Below, one piece after another: positions 53,452-63,109 of a stretch of 64,000 bases of DNA. The notes under the pieces were generated by a model that worked only from the letters and a program-made list of their open reading frames with translations, was not told the DNA's origin and searched no databases. Numbering within the stretch: the stretch's first letter is position 1; every line of letters begins with the position of its first letter. The position numbers were made by a program, and so were the translations under genes. This stretch comes from Diaminobutyricibacter sp. McL0608 (lineage in GTDB: Bacteria; Actinomycetota; Actinomycetes; Actinomycetales; Microbacteriaceae): positions 62,001-126,000 of the forward strand of contig NZ_CP154826.1 in NCBI RefSeq assembly GCF_039613825.1, given 5' to 3'.

Positions 53452-54015
53452 ATGAGCAAGAGCGACGGCGCACGCCTCCGAACCACAGCTGCAATCATCG
53501 ACAGTGCTGCGACCGTCCTCGCTGAGCGTGGCGAGGCTGCGAGCATGGATGAAATCGCGGCTACGGCCGGGATCGGCCGCGCAACGCTTTACCGCTATTT
53601 CACAAATCGCGAGGAGTTGCTCAGGGCAATGGCTGCGGCGAGCGTTCAGGAGCTCGCGGCACGGATCGAGGAATCCAAGCTCGACTCGGTCCCGATCGAG
53701 GAGGGTTTCGGTCGCCTTGCACGTGCTCTCCTTGCAACTGGCAAAAAGTTTGTCGCGCTCAGTGAAGACAGCGTCATGTACAGCGCCACCTATCCCGACT
53801 TCGACGCCAGGGTAACCGAGCCGATGCGTGCTCTCTTCCGCCGAGGGATCGCTGAAGGCTCTTTGAGGAGCGACCTCCCCTTCGACGTGCAGATCGACCT
53901 GTTCTCTGGACTCATCAAAGCAGCGCTGGGCGCAACGGCGAGCGGTCGTCGAGGCGTCGAGGAGACCGCCGCAGCAGTCACCTCCGTCTTCCTCCACGGT
54001 GCCCGCGCAGCCTAA
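53452..54015 (+). CDS. TetR-family transcriptional regulator
   Basis: A 187-residue repressor. The HTH at residues about 10-55 reads TTAAIIDSAATVLAERGEAA, then MDEIAATAGIGRATLYRYFT. The ligand domain follows. It faces the ABM gene with the operator described, so it likely represses both until an inducer binds. Genes downstream are on the other strand. Confidence 0.92.
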   Translation: MSKSDGARLRTTAAIIDSAATVLAERGEAASMDEIAATAGIGRATLYRYFTNREELLRAMAAASVQELAARIEESKLDSVPIEEGFGRLARALLATGKKFVALSEDSVMYSATYPDFDARVTEPMRALFRRGIAEGSLRSDLPFDVQIDLFSGLIKAALGATASGRRGVEETAAAVTSVFLHGARAA

Positions 54016-54154
54016 CGAGAGTCGGACTGCTCCGGTGGGTGCCTCGCCAGCGCGGCAGGTCTGGCGTGGCAGGCAATTCGGGCCTGGAGGCCGGATGGGC
54101 CATGACCGACTGGTCGATGTCTGCGCTAGGTCTCGACGTCGAATGACCGTGTGC

Positions 54155-54748
54155 TCACAGCAGCTCCGCGGTGCCGCGGACGTTCTCGTGGGCGCCGATC
54201 TCGTATCGAACGTACCCGAGGTTCTCTCCGATGCCTTTGGCCTCGATCAGGCTAACCCGCCTTTTGTCGCCGAGGTCACTGAAGAGGCGCTGGCCGACTC
54301 CGAGGACAACCGGGAAGACAATCAATCGCAGCTCGTCGGCCAAATCGTTTTCGATCAGCGTACGCGCGAGTTGGCCGCTGCCGTAAACGACAACGTCGCC
54401 CTCAATTTCTTGCTTCAGCTTGGAGACTTCTGCAAGGAGGGGGCCCCTCAGAATCGTCGAGTTGACCCATACCGGGTCGCCAAGGGTCGACGATACGACG
54501 TACTTAGGGAGACCGTTCAATAGGTTCGCGTATTCATCAGTCCTCGAATTCCAGCGTGACCCGAAGTATTCGTCAGTGTGCCGCCCCAACAGCAGGGCCT
54601 TGGCGTGCTGCGCCTCGGCAAACAGAACCTTGTACCACTCATCCCCGTCCCCGCCGATGTACTGCTGAAACCAGCCAGTGTGTTTGAAGCCTTCGTCTTG
54701 GTTGACTCCGTCGAGAGTGATGTTCTCACTGATAATGATCTTGCCCAT
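54155..54748 (-). CDS. Dihydrofolate reductase/RibD C-terminal-like protein (second)
   Basis: A 197-residue protein related to the gene at 43279: KIIISENITLDGVNQDEGF at the start, ALLLGRHTDEYFGSRW and DVVVYGSGQLARTLIENDLADE later. ATG 54748 follows AGGAGAAGCACA; a longer frame to 55093 only adds unrelated residues. NADPH-binding reductase fold; substrate unknown. It stands alone, convergent with the TetR gene. Confidence 0.88.
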   Translation of the reverse strand: MGKIIISENITLDGVNQDEGFKHTGWFQQYIGGDGDEWYKVLFAEAQHAKALLLGRHTDEYFGSRWNSRTDEYANLLNGLPKYVVSSTLGDPVWVNSTILRGPLLAEVSKLKQEIEGDVVVYGSGQLARTLIENDLADELRLIVFPVVLGVGQRLFSDLGDKRRVSLIEAKGIGENLGYVRYEIGAHENVRGTAELL

Positions 54749-55252
54749 TGTGCTTCTCCTGTCGTTACGGTTGGCCCTGCTTTCTATGTAGACACCGGAA
54801 TGGCAAGGGAATGTGCGCTCCCGGCGCCTAATTGCCCTAGGCGGCGCGTAATCAGTTGATCGGGGCGGTCGCGAGGATCGATCCCAGGGGCTGTCTTCCG
54901 TGCCGCGCATCACTTTCGCGGCACACAATCGCCGGCGTTGGCGGCACAAACACTTGGGCATCGCCCTGTTCTCACTCAACGAAGTCAATATGCCAGCGGC
55001 GACACCTCTGGCAGCAAGGCGAACGGGTCCAGCGGGTCTACTACCGGGCCCCTCCGGAACGGTTCCGCGACTGACCTGCGGTGCATCCATCACTCAGATT
55101 GCGGAGTTATTGTGATGCCGAACGCGAGTCCCATTTTTCGATGTAAGACGAGCAGTAGAATTAAATACGCGACTTGTGCATATAATTACGGCGGGTCGAC
55201 GTACGACCCTCGTCCCATCAAGATCACAGTCGCTCTCAAGAATGGACCCACC
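54749..55252. other. Intergenic region before the fourth importer
   Basis: The 504 bases contain no recognisable gene. The last 120 bases are AT-richer and hold the importer promoter. The stretch from 54860 to 55110 codes for nothing recognisable in any frame. Confidence 0.5.
55181..55186 (+). promoter_or_regulatory. -10 element of the fourth importer operon
   Basis: TATAAT matches the consensus -10 and is preceded by an AT-rich block (GAATTAAATACG) where a weak -35 could lie. It is 67 bases before the SBP start. Confidence 0.55.
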
Positions 55253-56542
55253 GTGTTTAAACGCCGTACAGCCGTGATCGTCGCGGCCACGCTTACCCTC
55301 GCTCTGGCAGGATGTGGCACCAATCTCCAGTCGCAAGGCTCCGGAACAGACAAGCCAATCGTCTACTGGGGCACCTGGGCAGCCAACACCCCACAGGCGA
55401 AGCTCTTCACCAGCATCATCAATGACTACGAGAAGAAGACCGGACAGCACATCGACGTCCAGTGGGTCGGCTCGGGGGCCACCGACAAGCTGAAGAACGC
55501 CATCGCAACCGGGACCGGACCCGACTTCTACGACACGTCGATCAACGGCGCGCCGGAGATGGCAGCCTCCAAGGCCCTCGGGGATGTCTCCACGATTTTC
55601 GACACCCAGATTCCGAACGAGAAGAAGACGATCAGGGAGGTGCTCCCCGCCAGCGTTCTCAAAGGCATCTCGAGCGACAAGGGGCCGCAGTTCGTGCCAT
55701 ACTCGATCTTCTCGATCGGGCTCTGGTATGACTCCGCGACCCAGCCTGACTTCGACACCACGCCGCCGGCGACGTTCGATGACTTCCTCGATGTGGCAAA
55801 GAACGTGAAGAGCTCAACCGGCAAACAGCCGATCGCTCTCGATGGCGGAATCTCGCCGTACAACGGCTACTGGTTCTATCAGTTGCTGTTGTCCACCGCA
55901 GGCCCCGGAGAGCTGGAGAAGATGGCTACCAGCCCCGCGGCGTGGGACGATCCCGCCGTACGGGACGCCGCGGAGGCGGTCGGCCGGCTCGTCAAGACGA
56001 ACCTGTTCGAGAAGGACTACATGGCGACGAAGTTCCCGGCCGGTCAGAACGGATGGGCCGCGGGCGACCAGACCTTCATCGCGAACGGCACCTGGCTCGC
56101 AAGCGAGACTCAGCCGGTTCGCAGTGCGACCCAGAAGCCGAAAGTCATCGTGATGCCGCCCGTGCACGCGGGTGCGACCGTCACTCCGATGCTCGGCGCT
56201 CTCGGATGGGCTGTGAACCCGGACTCCAAGGTGCAGAAGCAGGTCGGGCAGTTCATCGCATTCGCGCTGCAGAAGAAATACAACGACCGCATCGCGACGG
56301 ACACTCAGAACATCCCGTCGCGCAGTGACTCGCCGGCACCGAAGGAGCTCCTGGAGATCCAGAAGAGCCTGGACGGCGCATCGAAGGTCGCGCTCGACTT
56401 CGATGGCACCGGCTGGCTGGCTCCGCAGTGGTTCAACAATGTGTTCGTCCCGCTCGATGATCAGATGATCGGGGGCAAGCTCACGGCCGACCAGTTCCTC
56501 GCGCAGGGCAAGCAGAAGACCGCAGCACTGCTAGGCAAGTGA
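55253..56542 (+). CDS. Sugar ABC transporter substrate-binding lipoprotein (fourth importer)
   Basis: A 429-residue binding protein with a short lipoprotein signal peptide ending LALAGC (C21). GTG at 55253 is chosen because the signal peptide starts there; the frame remains open far upstream but carries no conserved sequence. Residues IVYWGTWAANTPQAKLF begin the first lobe. First gene of a three-gene importer operon. Confidence 0.9.
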   Translation: MFKRRTAVIVAATLTLALAGCGTNLQSQGSGTDKPIVYWGTWAANTPQAKLFTSIINDYEKKTGQHIDVQWVGSGATDKLKNAIATGTGPDFYDTSINGAPEMAASKALGDVSTIFDTQIPNEKKTIREVLPASVLKGISSDKGPQFVPYSIFSIGLWYDSATQPDFDTTPPATFDDFLDVAKNVKSSTGKQPIALDGGISPYNGYWFYQLLLSTAGPGELEKMATSPAAWDDPAVRDAAEAVGRLVKTNLFEKDYMATKFPAGQNGWAAGDQTFIANGTWLASETQPVRSATQKPKVIVMPPVHAGATVTPMLGALGWAVNPDSKVQKQVGQFIAFALQKKYNDRIATDTQNIPSRSDSPAPKELLEIQKSLDGASKVALDFDGTGWLAPQWFNNVFVPLDDQMIGGKLTADQFLAQGKQKTAALLGK

Positions 56543-56550
56543 GCTGTTAG

Positions 56551-57513
56551 TTGACTATCTTCACTCCGTTGCCCCAGGCCGAAATGCCGGCCAGGGTTGC
56601 TGATCACGGGAACGGCGGCGCGCTCGATCGGGCGCGCCGCCGGGTCTACCTTCCGATGCTGCTCCCCGCGCTCATCCTGTATGTCGTGCTCTACGTCGCC
56701 CCGGCGATCGCGGGGATGCTCATCAGCTTCACGACCTGGTCCGGACTTGGGGCCGAGGCGACCTGGGTCGGTTTCCAGAACTACGTCGACCTGTTCAGGG
56801 ACCCGGTGTTCCTCGCGGCCCTCGGCAACACCTTGGCGCTGACCTTGATCGTCGGGGTCGCACTGTTCATCATCGTTTCGGCTTCGATGATCGTCCTGCG
56901 CAGCACCAAGGGGCGCGCGTTTATCCGCTCCGCCGTGTTCGTTCCCGCGATCATCTCGCCGATCGCCATTGGCGTGTCCGTGTCGTTCATGTTCAACCCG
57001 AAGGGTCTGGTGAACGGTGCGCTGGGGGCGGTCGGGATGGGGGCCCTCCAGCGCCCGTGGCTCGGGCCGGACTACATCCTGTCGATCATCGTCCTCGGCG
57101 TGATCTGGAGTGCTGCAGGCTTCTACGCCGTGCTCCTGATGTCGGCCGTCGACAGCATCCCCGAGAGCCTGTTCGAAGCGGCCAGGTTAGAGGGGGCTTC
57201 GCTGTTCCAGCAGTTCCGCCACATCACACTTCCTCTCACCCGCGACATGTTCTCGACGGCTGCAGTTCTTTGGGTCATCGCGGGTATCAAGACGTTCGAG
57301 ATCATCCTGGCCGTCACCGGCCAAGCCGGCATTCCGCCGATTCAGGCACGAACACTTGCGATCGAGCAGTATCTGCGAGTGACCACCGGGGAAAGTGGCG
57401 GCATCCCCCAGCTGGGGAGCGCCACAGCGATCGGTGTCGTCATGACGGCGATCACGGTGATCTTGATCATTCTGTCGCGGCGTATCGCGCGACGAACCAA
57501 TCTGGAGCTCTAA
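56551..57513 (+). CDS. Carbohydrate ABC transporter permease, MalF type (fourth importer)
   Basis: A 320-residue permease with six membrane segments and the EAA-like loop SLFEAARLEGASLFQQF, where the usual RIDGA is RLEGA. The TTG start at 56551 is uncertain; ATG 56584 would remove 11 residues without touching the membrane domain. The stop overlaps the next ATG. Confidence 0.88.
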   Translation: MTIFTPLPQAEMPARVADHGNGGALDRARRRVYLPMLLPALILYVVLYVAPAIAGMLISFTTWSGLGAEATWVGFQNYVDLFRDPVFLAALGNTLALTLIVGVALFIIVSASMIVLRSTKGRAFIRSAVFVPAIISPIAIGVSVSFMFNPKGLVNGALGAVGMGALQRPWLGPDYILSIIVLGVIWSAAGFYAVLLMSAVDSIPESLFEAARLEGASLFQQFRHITLPLTRDMFSTAAVLWVIAGIKTFEIILAVTGQAGIPPIQARTLAIEQYLRVTTGESGGIPQLGSATAIGVVMTAITVILIILSRRIARRTNLEL

Positions 57514-58406
57514 TGGGTCGCAATCGCACGGACGTTGCCCCGCCGCTGTTGTCGGCATTCGAGTACTTCGTCAGCTTCGCGATCAAGGCATCGCTATGGC
57601 TGTGGGTGCTGTTCAACGTCGCCATGGTCGTGTGGATCTTCTTCAACTCGGTCAAGACCCCGCGCGACATTTTCGCGAACCCGGGGCTGCCTGCGAGCTG
57701 GCAGTGGAGCAACTACTGGACCGCATTAGCCACGTCGGGGCTGGGTATCGCCGCGGTGAATACGGTTGTGATCGTCGCGATCTCCGTGACGGCCATCATG
57801 GGGTTGAGCTTGCCGGCGGCCTACGCATTGGCACGCCTCGGTGGCAAGTCCAAGGGTCCGATCGCGACGCTGTTCGCCAGCGGCATGAGCGTACCGATCC
57901 AGGCGCTCACCGTGCCCCTCGTGCTGATCAGCGCCGGGCTTTCGCGGTTCATGGTTGAGTGGGTGTTCGGCACATGGGATCCACGGATCACGGTGGTGCT
58001 GTTCTACGTGGTATTCGGTCTCCCTTTCACCGTCTTCGTGCTCGTCGGATACTTTCGTTCACTTCCGGCTGAACTCGAGGAAGCGGCCGCCCTCGACGGA
58101 GCCGGCCCGTTCAGGACATTTCGCAGCGTCATGCTCCCACTCGCTCGATCCGGCATCACCACGATGGTCGTACTCAACGTGCTCGGGCTGTGGAACGAGA
58201 CCGTCATCGTGCTCCTGCTCATCCCGAACCAACAAATGCAGACCCTCAATGTGGCACTCCTGAACTTCTACTCGGCGATGCAATACACCTCCGACTGGGG
58301 TGGCCTCTTCGCCGGAATCGTCATCGTGATCATGCCGATGATCCTGCTGTACTTCTTCGTCGGTCGACGCGTGATCAGCGGAATGACTGAAGGATTGGGC
58401 AAGTAA
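57513..58406 (+). CDS. Carbohydrate ABC transporter permease, MalG type (fourth importer)
   Basis: A 297-residue permease with six membrane segments and EAA loop ELEEAAALDGAGPFRTF; the usual ARIDG arginine is replaced by Ala-Leu. C-terminus FVGRRVISGMTEGLGK is typical. Last intact gene of the operon; a broken TmrB-like gene follows, and no ATPase is found. Confidence 0.9.
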   Translation: MGRNRTDVAPPLLSAFEYFVSFAIKASLWLWVLFNVAMVVWIFFNSVKTPRDIFANPGLPASWQWSNYWTALATSGLGIAAVNTVVIVAISVTAIMGLSLPAAYALARLGGKSKGPIATLFASGMSVPIQALTVPLVLISAGLSRFMVEWVFGTWDPRITVVLFYVVFGLPFTVFVLVGYFRSLPAELEEAAALDGAGPFRTFRSVMLPLARSGITTMVVLNVLGLWNETVIVLLLIPNQQMQTLNVALLNFYSAMQYTSDWGGLFAGIVIVIMPMILLYFFVGRRVISGMTEGLGK

Positions 58407-58456
58407 CCGGTGCGAGCCTCACAGGCGAGGCTGCCGGCGTCCGATAGCGTCGAATC

Positions 58457-58969
58457 GTGATCCGCTGGGTGAATGGCCCTTTCGGCGGGCGGCAAGACGA
58501 CCACGTTCGCGCACTGGTCGACGCGCGCCCTGATCTTTCCGGTATTCGACACCGAATGGATCGGGGCGATGCTCGAAGCGCCGCTTCGTGGGAAGCTGCC
58601 GGTTGACGATTTCCAAGACTGGCCGTCATGGCGAGAGCTTGTGATCGCTGCGCTGCTCTCAGTCGAAAGGCGATTGGCGGGACGATTGTCGCGCCCCAGA
58701 CAGTGCTCGTTGAGAACTACTGCGACGAGATCATCCACGTCTCGCGCTAGGGGGAGTCGAGGTCGAAGCCGTCACCCTTGTTGCACGTCACGCCGAGCTC
58801 GTAGAGCGCATTCGAGCGGACGCGGTTGAGGAAGCGGCGGTCGCCTGGCGAATCAAGCAGCTGGCCGACTTTGAGAGCGCCGAGTGGATCGCACACCGGA
58901 CCAGGCTCGTTTCGACGCTGGATCGTACGCCTGAGCAGGTCGCCGAAAGCATTCTGCAGACTAGCTCTG
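58457..58969 (+). pseudogene. Frameshifted TmrB-like ATP-binding protein
   Basis: GTG at 58457 gives IRWVNGPFGG, the P-loop start of TmrB/tunicamycin-resistance-like ATPases. An extra base breaks the P-loop at 58493. The shifted frame continues GGKTTTFAHWSTRALIFPVF and DDFQDWPSWRELVIAALLSV. A further shift near 58680 restores TIVAPQTVLVENYCDEIIHV and then a stop. A third frame completes GVEVEAVTLVARHAELVERI up to about AESILQT. The family order is preserved, so this is a recently broken gene rather than chance. Confidence 0.7.
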
Positions 58970-61696
58970 TAACAGCCAGGACGAGATCTCCCACGGGTTG
59001 AGTTCGACCTCCAGTCCGCTCATCGCATCGATGGCTGCTCCGGGATTGCCGAGAAGATCAATGGGCGACGCGGAGCGGAACGGCCCGGTGACACGCGCAC
59101 ATGCTGGACTCGGGCTGAGGGCGACCAGGCGCAGCTCGACACCCCCGCTGACTCGCCTCAGGCTGCTCACGTGAACGTCACGTCCACTCACCTCGAACCC
59201 GGGTCTGAACCTTCTTGCGGCTGAACCAACCGCGGAGCCTCTGGAGATCAGGACGTCAGAGCGGAACAAGCTCGCACGCTCAACCGCACCGGCAGCACGC
59301 CACCCGGCTCGTGAGGGAAGAATCGCGGCGCGGACCGCAACGGTCGAGCCGATTTCCTGTGCACCCGGAATAGGAACCTCGGCGTACGCGGGTTCCTCTC
59401 GCAGGGGGTGGACGTTCACGCTGATCGAGCCGACGGCGCGAAGAAGAGTAATCGCGAGTTCAGACTCCCGCGAGCCGGCGGAATCCACGACCTCGTACTC
59501 GCTGGCATGCTCGAGCAGCACCGTCACCGGCCCGGCACTCACGAATGAATCGGCCGGATATGTCGGGAGCGGGTACTCGCCCCAGCCGCCCTCGCTTTCA
59601 CGACCTCGAGCGGTGACGGCGAACTGCCCTTCAGATTCGGAACCCGGGACGTGCTCACCCAGAGGCACGTGCAGCCTGACACGGTGACTGCGAGAGGGAT
59701 TTACGAATTCGACGTTCAGTCTCACGAAGTCTTCGTGGCTGCGCAGCTCGACGACCATGTCGACGACCACATCGACCAGGTCGATTCCGCGCCGATCGGC
59801 ATTGCAGTCCAGGTCGGTCGGCCAACGGTAGGTGCGGCGAATCCTCAGCCGGCCTCGCAACGGCCCGCTCTCCAAGACCTCGACCTCCACAGAGACGGGT
59901 TCGTCGATGAGGCGATCGTACATCGGGGGGCCGTAATTGTAGCTGTCGCCGCGGTCTCCGCCGTCGACAATTCGACCGACGCCGGATAGGACAGTCCCGT
60001 CCGATCCGGTGATCGTCAGACACCCGTGGGTGTCGACTATTGCGCTCACGTCAGCGTTGGAGATCCCGGCCGAACCTGCAACAACGCCATCCAAGACGGT
60101 GTCGACATCAGAAGTGACCGCGGCCGGATCGAGAGACACCGGAACGATGGACGATCCAGCGATGGGCAGCTCGATGAGCACTCTCTGGCGTGGTCCGGCA
60201 AGCGTGAGCACACGCCACCGACCTGGGTGCGCTTCTGCTGCTTGGTGGAGTTCGGCGCGAAAACCAAGCAGGTCAAAAAGACCGGGGCGCGCGATCGAGG
60301 AAAGGCGGAACGTGAGGGTGCCGGGTTCGATGGTGTACGACTCGATCTCGAACCCGAACAGCTCGGTGCGGTGGATACGGTTCGCCACGCGATGCAGGTC
60401 TGAAGCCGAGAACGACTCGTCTGCCAGTACCGCATTGGTCTCATCGAGGAGCTGCGTCCGCAGCCCCGTCCCGTTCGCGCTCGCAGATATGCCCCCGAGG
60501 TGGGCGGACGACTCCACCTCCACCTCGGCCAACGCGACACGAGCGAACGGAAGGGCGTTGAAGGCGACGAACATGCTCTGCGGCACTGATGTCGCCATCT
60601 CAGCGATCACTCCATCGCGCACCGCGCGGGCGATCTGCCCGGCTTCGGCCAGGCGGGCAGCCACCTGCGTCACCGTTTCATCTGTGCCCGACCCGACGAC
60701 CGAGTCATGTGCGGAGGACTCGATCACCTTGCGCCACGCGGCGTCCAAGAATGGCGAGAAATCGCGTTCCGAGTGCGACGCGGCCAGACGTTCGGCATCG
60801 AACAGCAGACGTTCGGATGCACTCATCGCGACCTTCAGATCGCGGCGAATCGAGAGCACGCCCGGGAGAATGTTGCCTCGCACGTGACTTCGAAGTTCTC
60901 CCTCGACCACCATGAGTGTCTCGGGGGATGGCATCATGTCGACGTATTCGTCAAGCGTCGCGATACGAGCCGGAAATTCGGGCTGATCTACATGCTGCAC
61001 CCACTCGAGCAGGGCAGGGTTCGGTGCCATGTGATCGGTCCCGAACATGCCGAGCACGGGATCCGTCGCCCAGCGGTCCGCGGTATTGGATGCGTATTCG
61101 GCCACCGCCTCCCGAACCCGCTCCGGGAGGAGGAACAGGTCCAGTGCGTTGCTGTACGTGTCAAAGAGATACTCCGCACGCACGCTCGAACCGTCGGGCG
61201 CCCGCCAAAGGAAGGCATGTTCTTTCACGCGGCCGGGCACACCTCGCCAGAGCGCCGTGTGAAGCCTGCCGGTCTTGGCGAGGATCTGAGGCATCTGGGC
61301 GATGTGGCCGAACATGTCAGGGAGGTAGCCGACCTTCATCGCGCCGCCGAGCCCTTCGGCGATGGACACGCCCAGCTGGAGATTGCGAACGATCGTCTCC
61401 CCCGAGCAGAGGAACTCGTCGAGCAGGATGTACCAGGGGCCGATCGCAAGCTGACCCGCCGAGACGAGCGCACGAACACGCTCCGCGTTCTCCGGGCGAA
61501 TCGCCAAGTAGTCATCGATGGCCGCTGCTTGACCGTCCAGAGTGAATCGAAACGCCGGCTCGCGCTCTGCGAGTTCGAGAACTTCGTCGAGCACCTCGAC
61601 CAGCCGGAAACGGAAGACCTGGAAGGGTTCGTACCATTCACGATCCCAATGGGTGTGGGGTACGAATACGATTCCGGCTGCAGATGGTCCACTCAT
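58961..61696 (-). CDS. GH38 alpha-mannosidase-like glycosidase (911 aa)
   Basis: A cytoplasmic protein without signal peptide. The GH38 catalytic domain starts PHTHWDREWYEPF (zinc ligands H14, H16), with likely nucleophile D127 in GYLPDMFGHIAQMPQIL, plus FGTDHMAPN and HDSVVGSGTDETV. This HTHWDREWY/GYLPDMFGH type is the canonical one, closer to mannosylglycerate hydrolase and bacterial alpha-mannosidases than the other two copies in the window. ATG 61696 was chosen because conserved sequence starts within eight residues. It is 67 bases downstream of the ROK gene in the same direction, so probably cotranscribed. Confidence 0.92.
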   Translation of the reverse strand: MSGPSAAGIVFVPHTHWDREWYEPFQVFRFRLVEVLDEVLELAEREPAFRFTLDGQAAAIDDYLAIRPENAERVRALVSAGQLAIGPWYILLDEFLCSGETIVRNLQLGVSIAEGLGGAMKVGYLPDMFGHIAQMPQILAKTGRLHTALWRGVPGRVKEHAFLWRAPDGSSVRAEYLFDTYSNALDLFLLPERVREAVAEYASNTADRWATDPVLGMFGTDHMAPNPALLEWVQHVDQPEFPARIATLDEYVDMMPSPETLMVVEGELRSHVRGNILPGVLSIRRDLKVAMSASERLLFDAERLAASHSERDFSPFLDAAWRKVIESSAHDSVVGSGTDETVTQVAARLAEAGQIARAVRDGVIAEMATSVPQSMFVAFNALPFARVALAEVEVESSAHLGGISASANGTGLRTQLLDETNAVLADESFSASDLHRVANRIHRTELFGFEIESYTIEPGTLTFRLSSIARPGLFDLLGFRAELHQAAEAHPGRWRVLTLAGPRQRVLIELPIAGSSIVPVSLDPAAVTSDVDTVLDGVVAGSAGISNADVSAIVDTHGCLTITGSDGTVLSGVGRIVDGGDRGDSYNYGPPMYDRLIDEPVSVEVEVLESGPLRGRLRIRRTYRWPTDLDCNADRRGIDLVDVVVDMVVELRSHEDFVRLNVEFVNPSRSHRVRLHVPLGEHVPGSESEGQFAVTARGRESEGGWGEYPLPTYPADSFVSAGPVTVLLEHASEYEVVDSAGSRESELAITLLRAVGSISVNVHPLREEPAYAEVPIPGAQEIGSTVAVRAAILPSRAGWRAAGAVERASLFRSDVLISRGSAVGSAARRFRPGFEVSGRDVHVSSLRRVSGGVELRLVALSPSPACARVTGPFRSASPIDLLGNPGAAIDAMSGLEVELNPWEISSWLLQS

Positions 61697-61763
61697 GAAA
61701 TGGACATTACCCGATTCGGCAAATAAAATACCAACTGTCGAAACTAATCGACGGATCGTGTTT

Positions 61764-62975
61764 TCAGATGGCCGCGGTGGTGAGTAACTCGGCCGACGGT
61801 GCCGGGAAGGCCGACCCCTCGGTGACGGCGGCCGCGAGACGACCTTGCACGACATCCAACGCCAGTCGAACCGCACCGAGGACCACCGACCTGTCCGCCA
61901 GGGTCGACAGGCGAATCTCTGGATGGGTGATCGTCCGTTTCCGCACGTGGCGCTCCAGTGGTTCGAGAAAGCTCGCTCCGGCCGCGCTTACGCCACCGCC
62001 GATGACCACCACTTCCGGGTCGAGCGCGAGCACGTACGCCGCGACTCCGGTCGCAATCGCGTCGCTGAATCGGTCCACCGCGTCGGCTGCGGGGGCGGCG
62101 CCTGCCGCCGCGGACTGGAAGATCTCGGTGCGGCTCAGCTCCCGGCCGTCCACGACGACGCCGGAAAGATGCTCTTGGGAGTGTAGCCAGCCCAGTTCCG
62201 GAAGCGCGCCGAGTTCGCCGGCTCCGCCCGCGAATCCGCGGAAGAGGTGACCGGCCGTCATGATGCTGGCGCCGGTCCTGTTTCCCACCAGCACGTAGAC
62301 GATGCTCGAGGCCTCCTTGGCTACCCCCAGCCAGTGTTCGGCGAGAACGGCGAGATTCACGTCGTTCTCCACGACCACATGGCACCCGAGCGTATCCCTC
62401 AGGGTGGAGGCGAGGTCGAGCCCCTGCCAATCGACCATCTCCAGATCGTGATAGATCACACCGTTCTGAACCACGCCAGGGGTCCCCACCGCCGCAATCC
62501 AGACGTCGTCGAGACTCATGCCGGCCCCGGCAAGTGCCGCGTGGACGAGATCCACGGCCACCTTCAAGCGCTCGTCGGCGCCGAGGGATTCGGCGACCTC
62601 GGTGCGGGTCACGAAGAGGCCCCGCCCGGCGAGGTCGCTGACCTGGACCTCGACCTTGTGTGGTCCGATGTCCATCCCGAGGACGCAACCGACCTCTGCG
62701 CGAAATCGAAAGCCCCGAGCCGGCCGGCCCGCTCCGATTCTCGGTTCGGGCTCGATGGCCGCGGCCCAGCCGAGTGGCACCAGGTCGTCGATGATCGCGT
62801 CCACGGCGGTGCGCGACAGCCCGGTCGAGTCCGCGAGCTGGGTGATGGTCTGAGGGCCATCCATCATGCGCTCCAGCAGGGCGAGCAGGTTCATGCGGCG
62901 CAGAAGCGAGCGATCTCCTGCGACCGCGTGCTGGGACGACGCCCGTTCCGGGTTGGTTTTTGGCATTCTCGGCAC
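61764..62975 (-). CDS. ROK-family (NagC/XylR-type) transcriptional regulator
   Basis: A 403-residue regulator. The N-terminal winged helix (ITQLADSTGLSRTAVDAIID) is followed by an ROK sugar-binding domain with the nucleotide-like GMDIG, ENDVNLAVLAEHWLG and GGAGELGALPE. The usual ROK zinc cluster CxCGxxGC is not visible, being GWLHSQE here. GTG 62975 lies ten bases after AGGAG; ATG 62966 is an alternative. It is divergent from the GH43 gene, with AT-rich inverted elements between them, and precedes the GH38 gene, so it likely controls both. Confidence 0.88.
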   Translation of the reverse strand: MPRMPKTNPERASSQHAVAGDRSLLRRMNLLALLERMMDGPQTITQLADSTGLSRTAVDAIIDDLVPLGWAAAIEPEPRIGAGRPARGFRFRAEVGCVLGMDIGPHKVEVQVSDLAGRGLFVTRTEVAESLGADERLKVAVDLVHAALAGAGMSLDDVWIAAVGTPGVVQNGVIYHDLEMVDWQGLDLASTLRDTLGCHVVVENDVNLAVLAEHWLGVAKEASSIVYVLVGNRTGASIMTAGHLFRGFAGGAGELGALPELGWLHSQEHLSGVVVDGRELSRTEIFQSAAAGAAPAADAVDRFSDAIATGVAAYVLALDPEVVVIGGGVSAAGASFLEPLERHVRKRTITHPEIRLSTLADRSVVLGAVRLALDVVQGRLAAAVTEGSAFPAPSAELLTTAAI

Positions 62976-63109
62976 CGCTGCTACACTCCTGGTTTATCGT
63001 AACAAAGTTGCGTAATTAGTTATTGCTAGTGCAACAGTAGATCAGGATGGGGCCGCATGGGCGCGGACTCGGCACGACACCCTGACGACTCTTCCGGAAG
63101 GAGACGGTC

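Noticed and set aside
54938-55252. N-terminal extension of the fourth SBP
   Set aside because: In frame but without conserved sequence; it would bury the lipoprotein signal peptide, which must be at the start.
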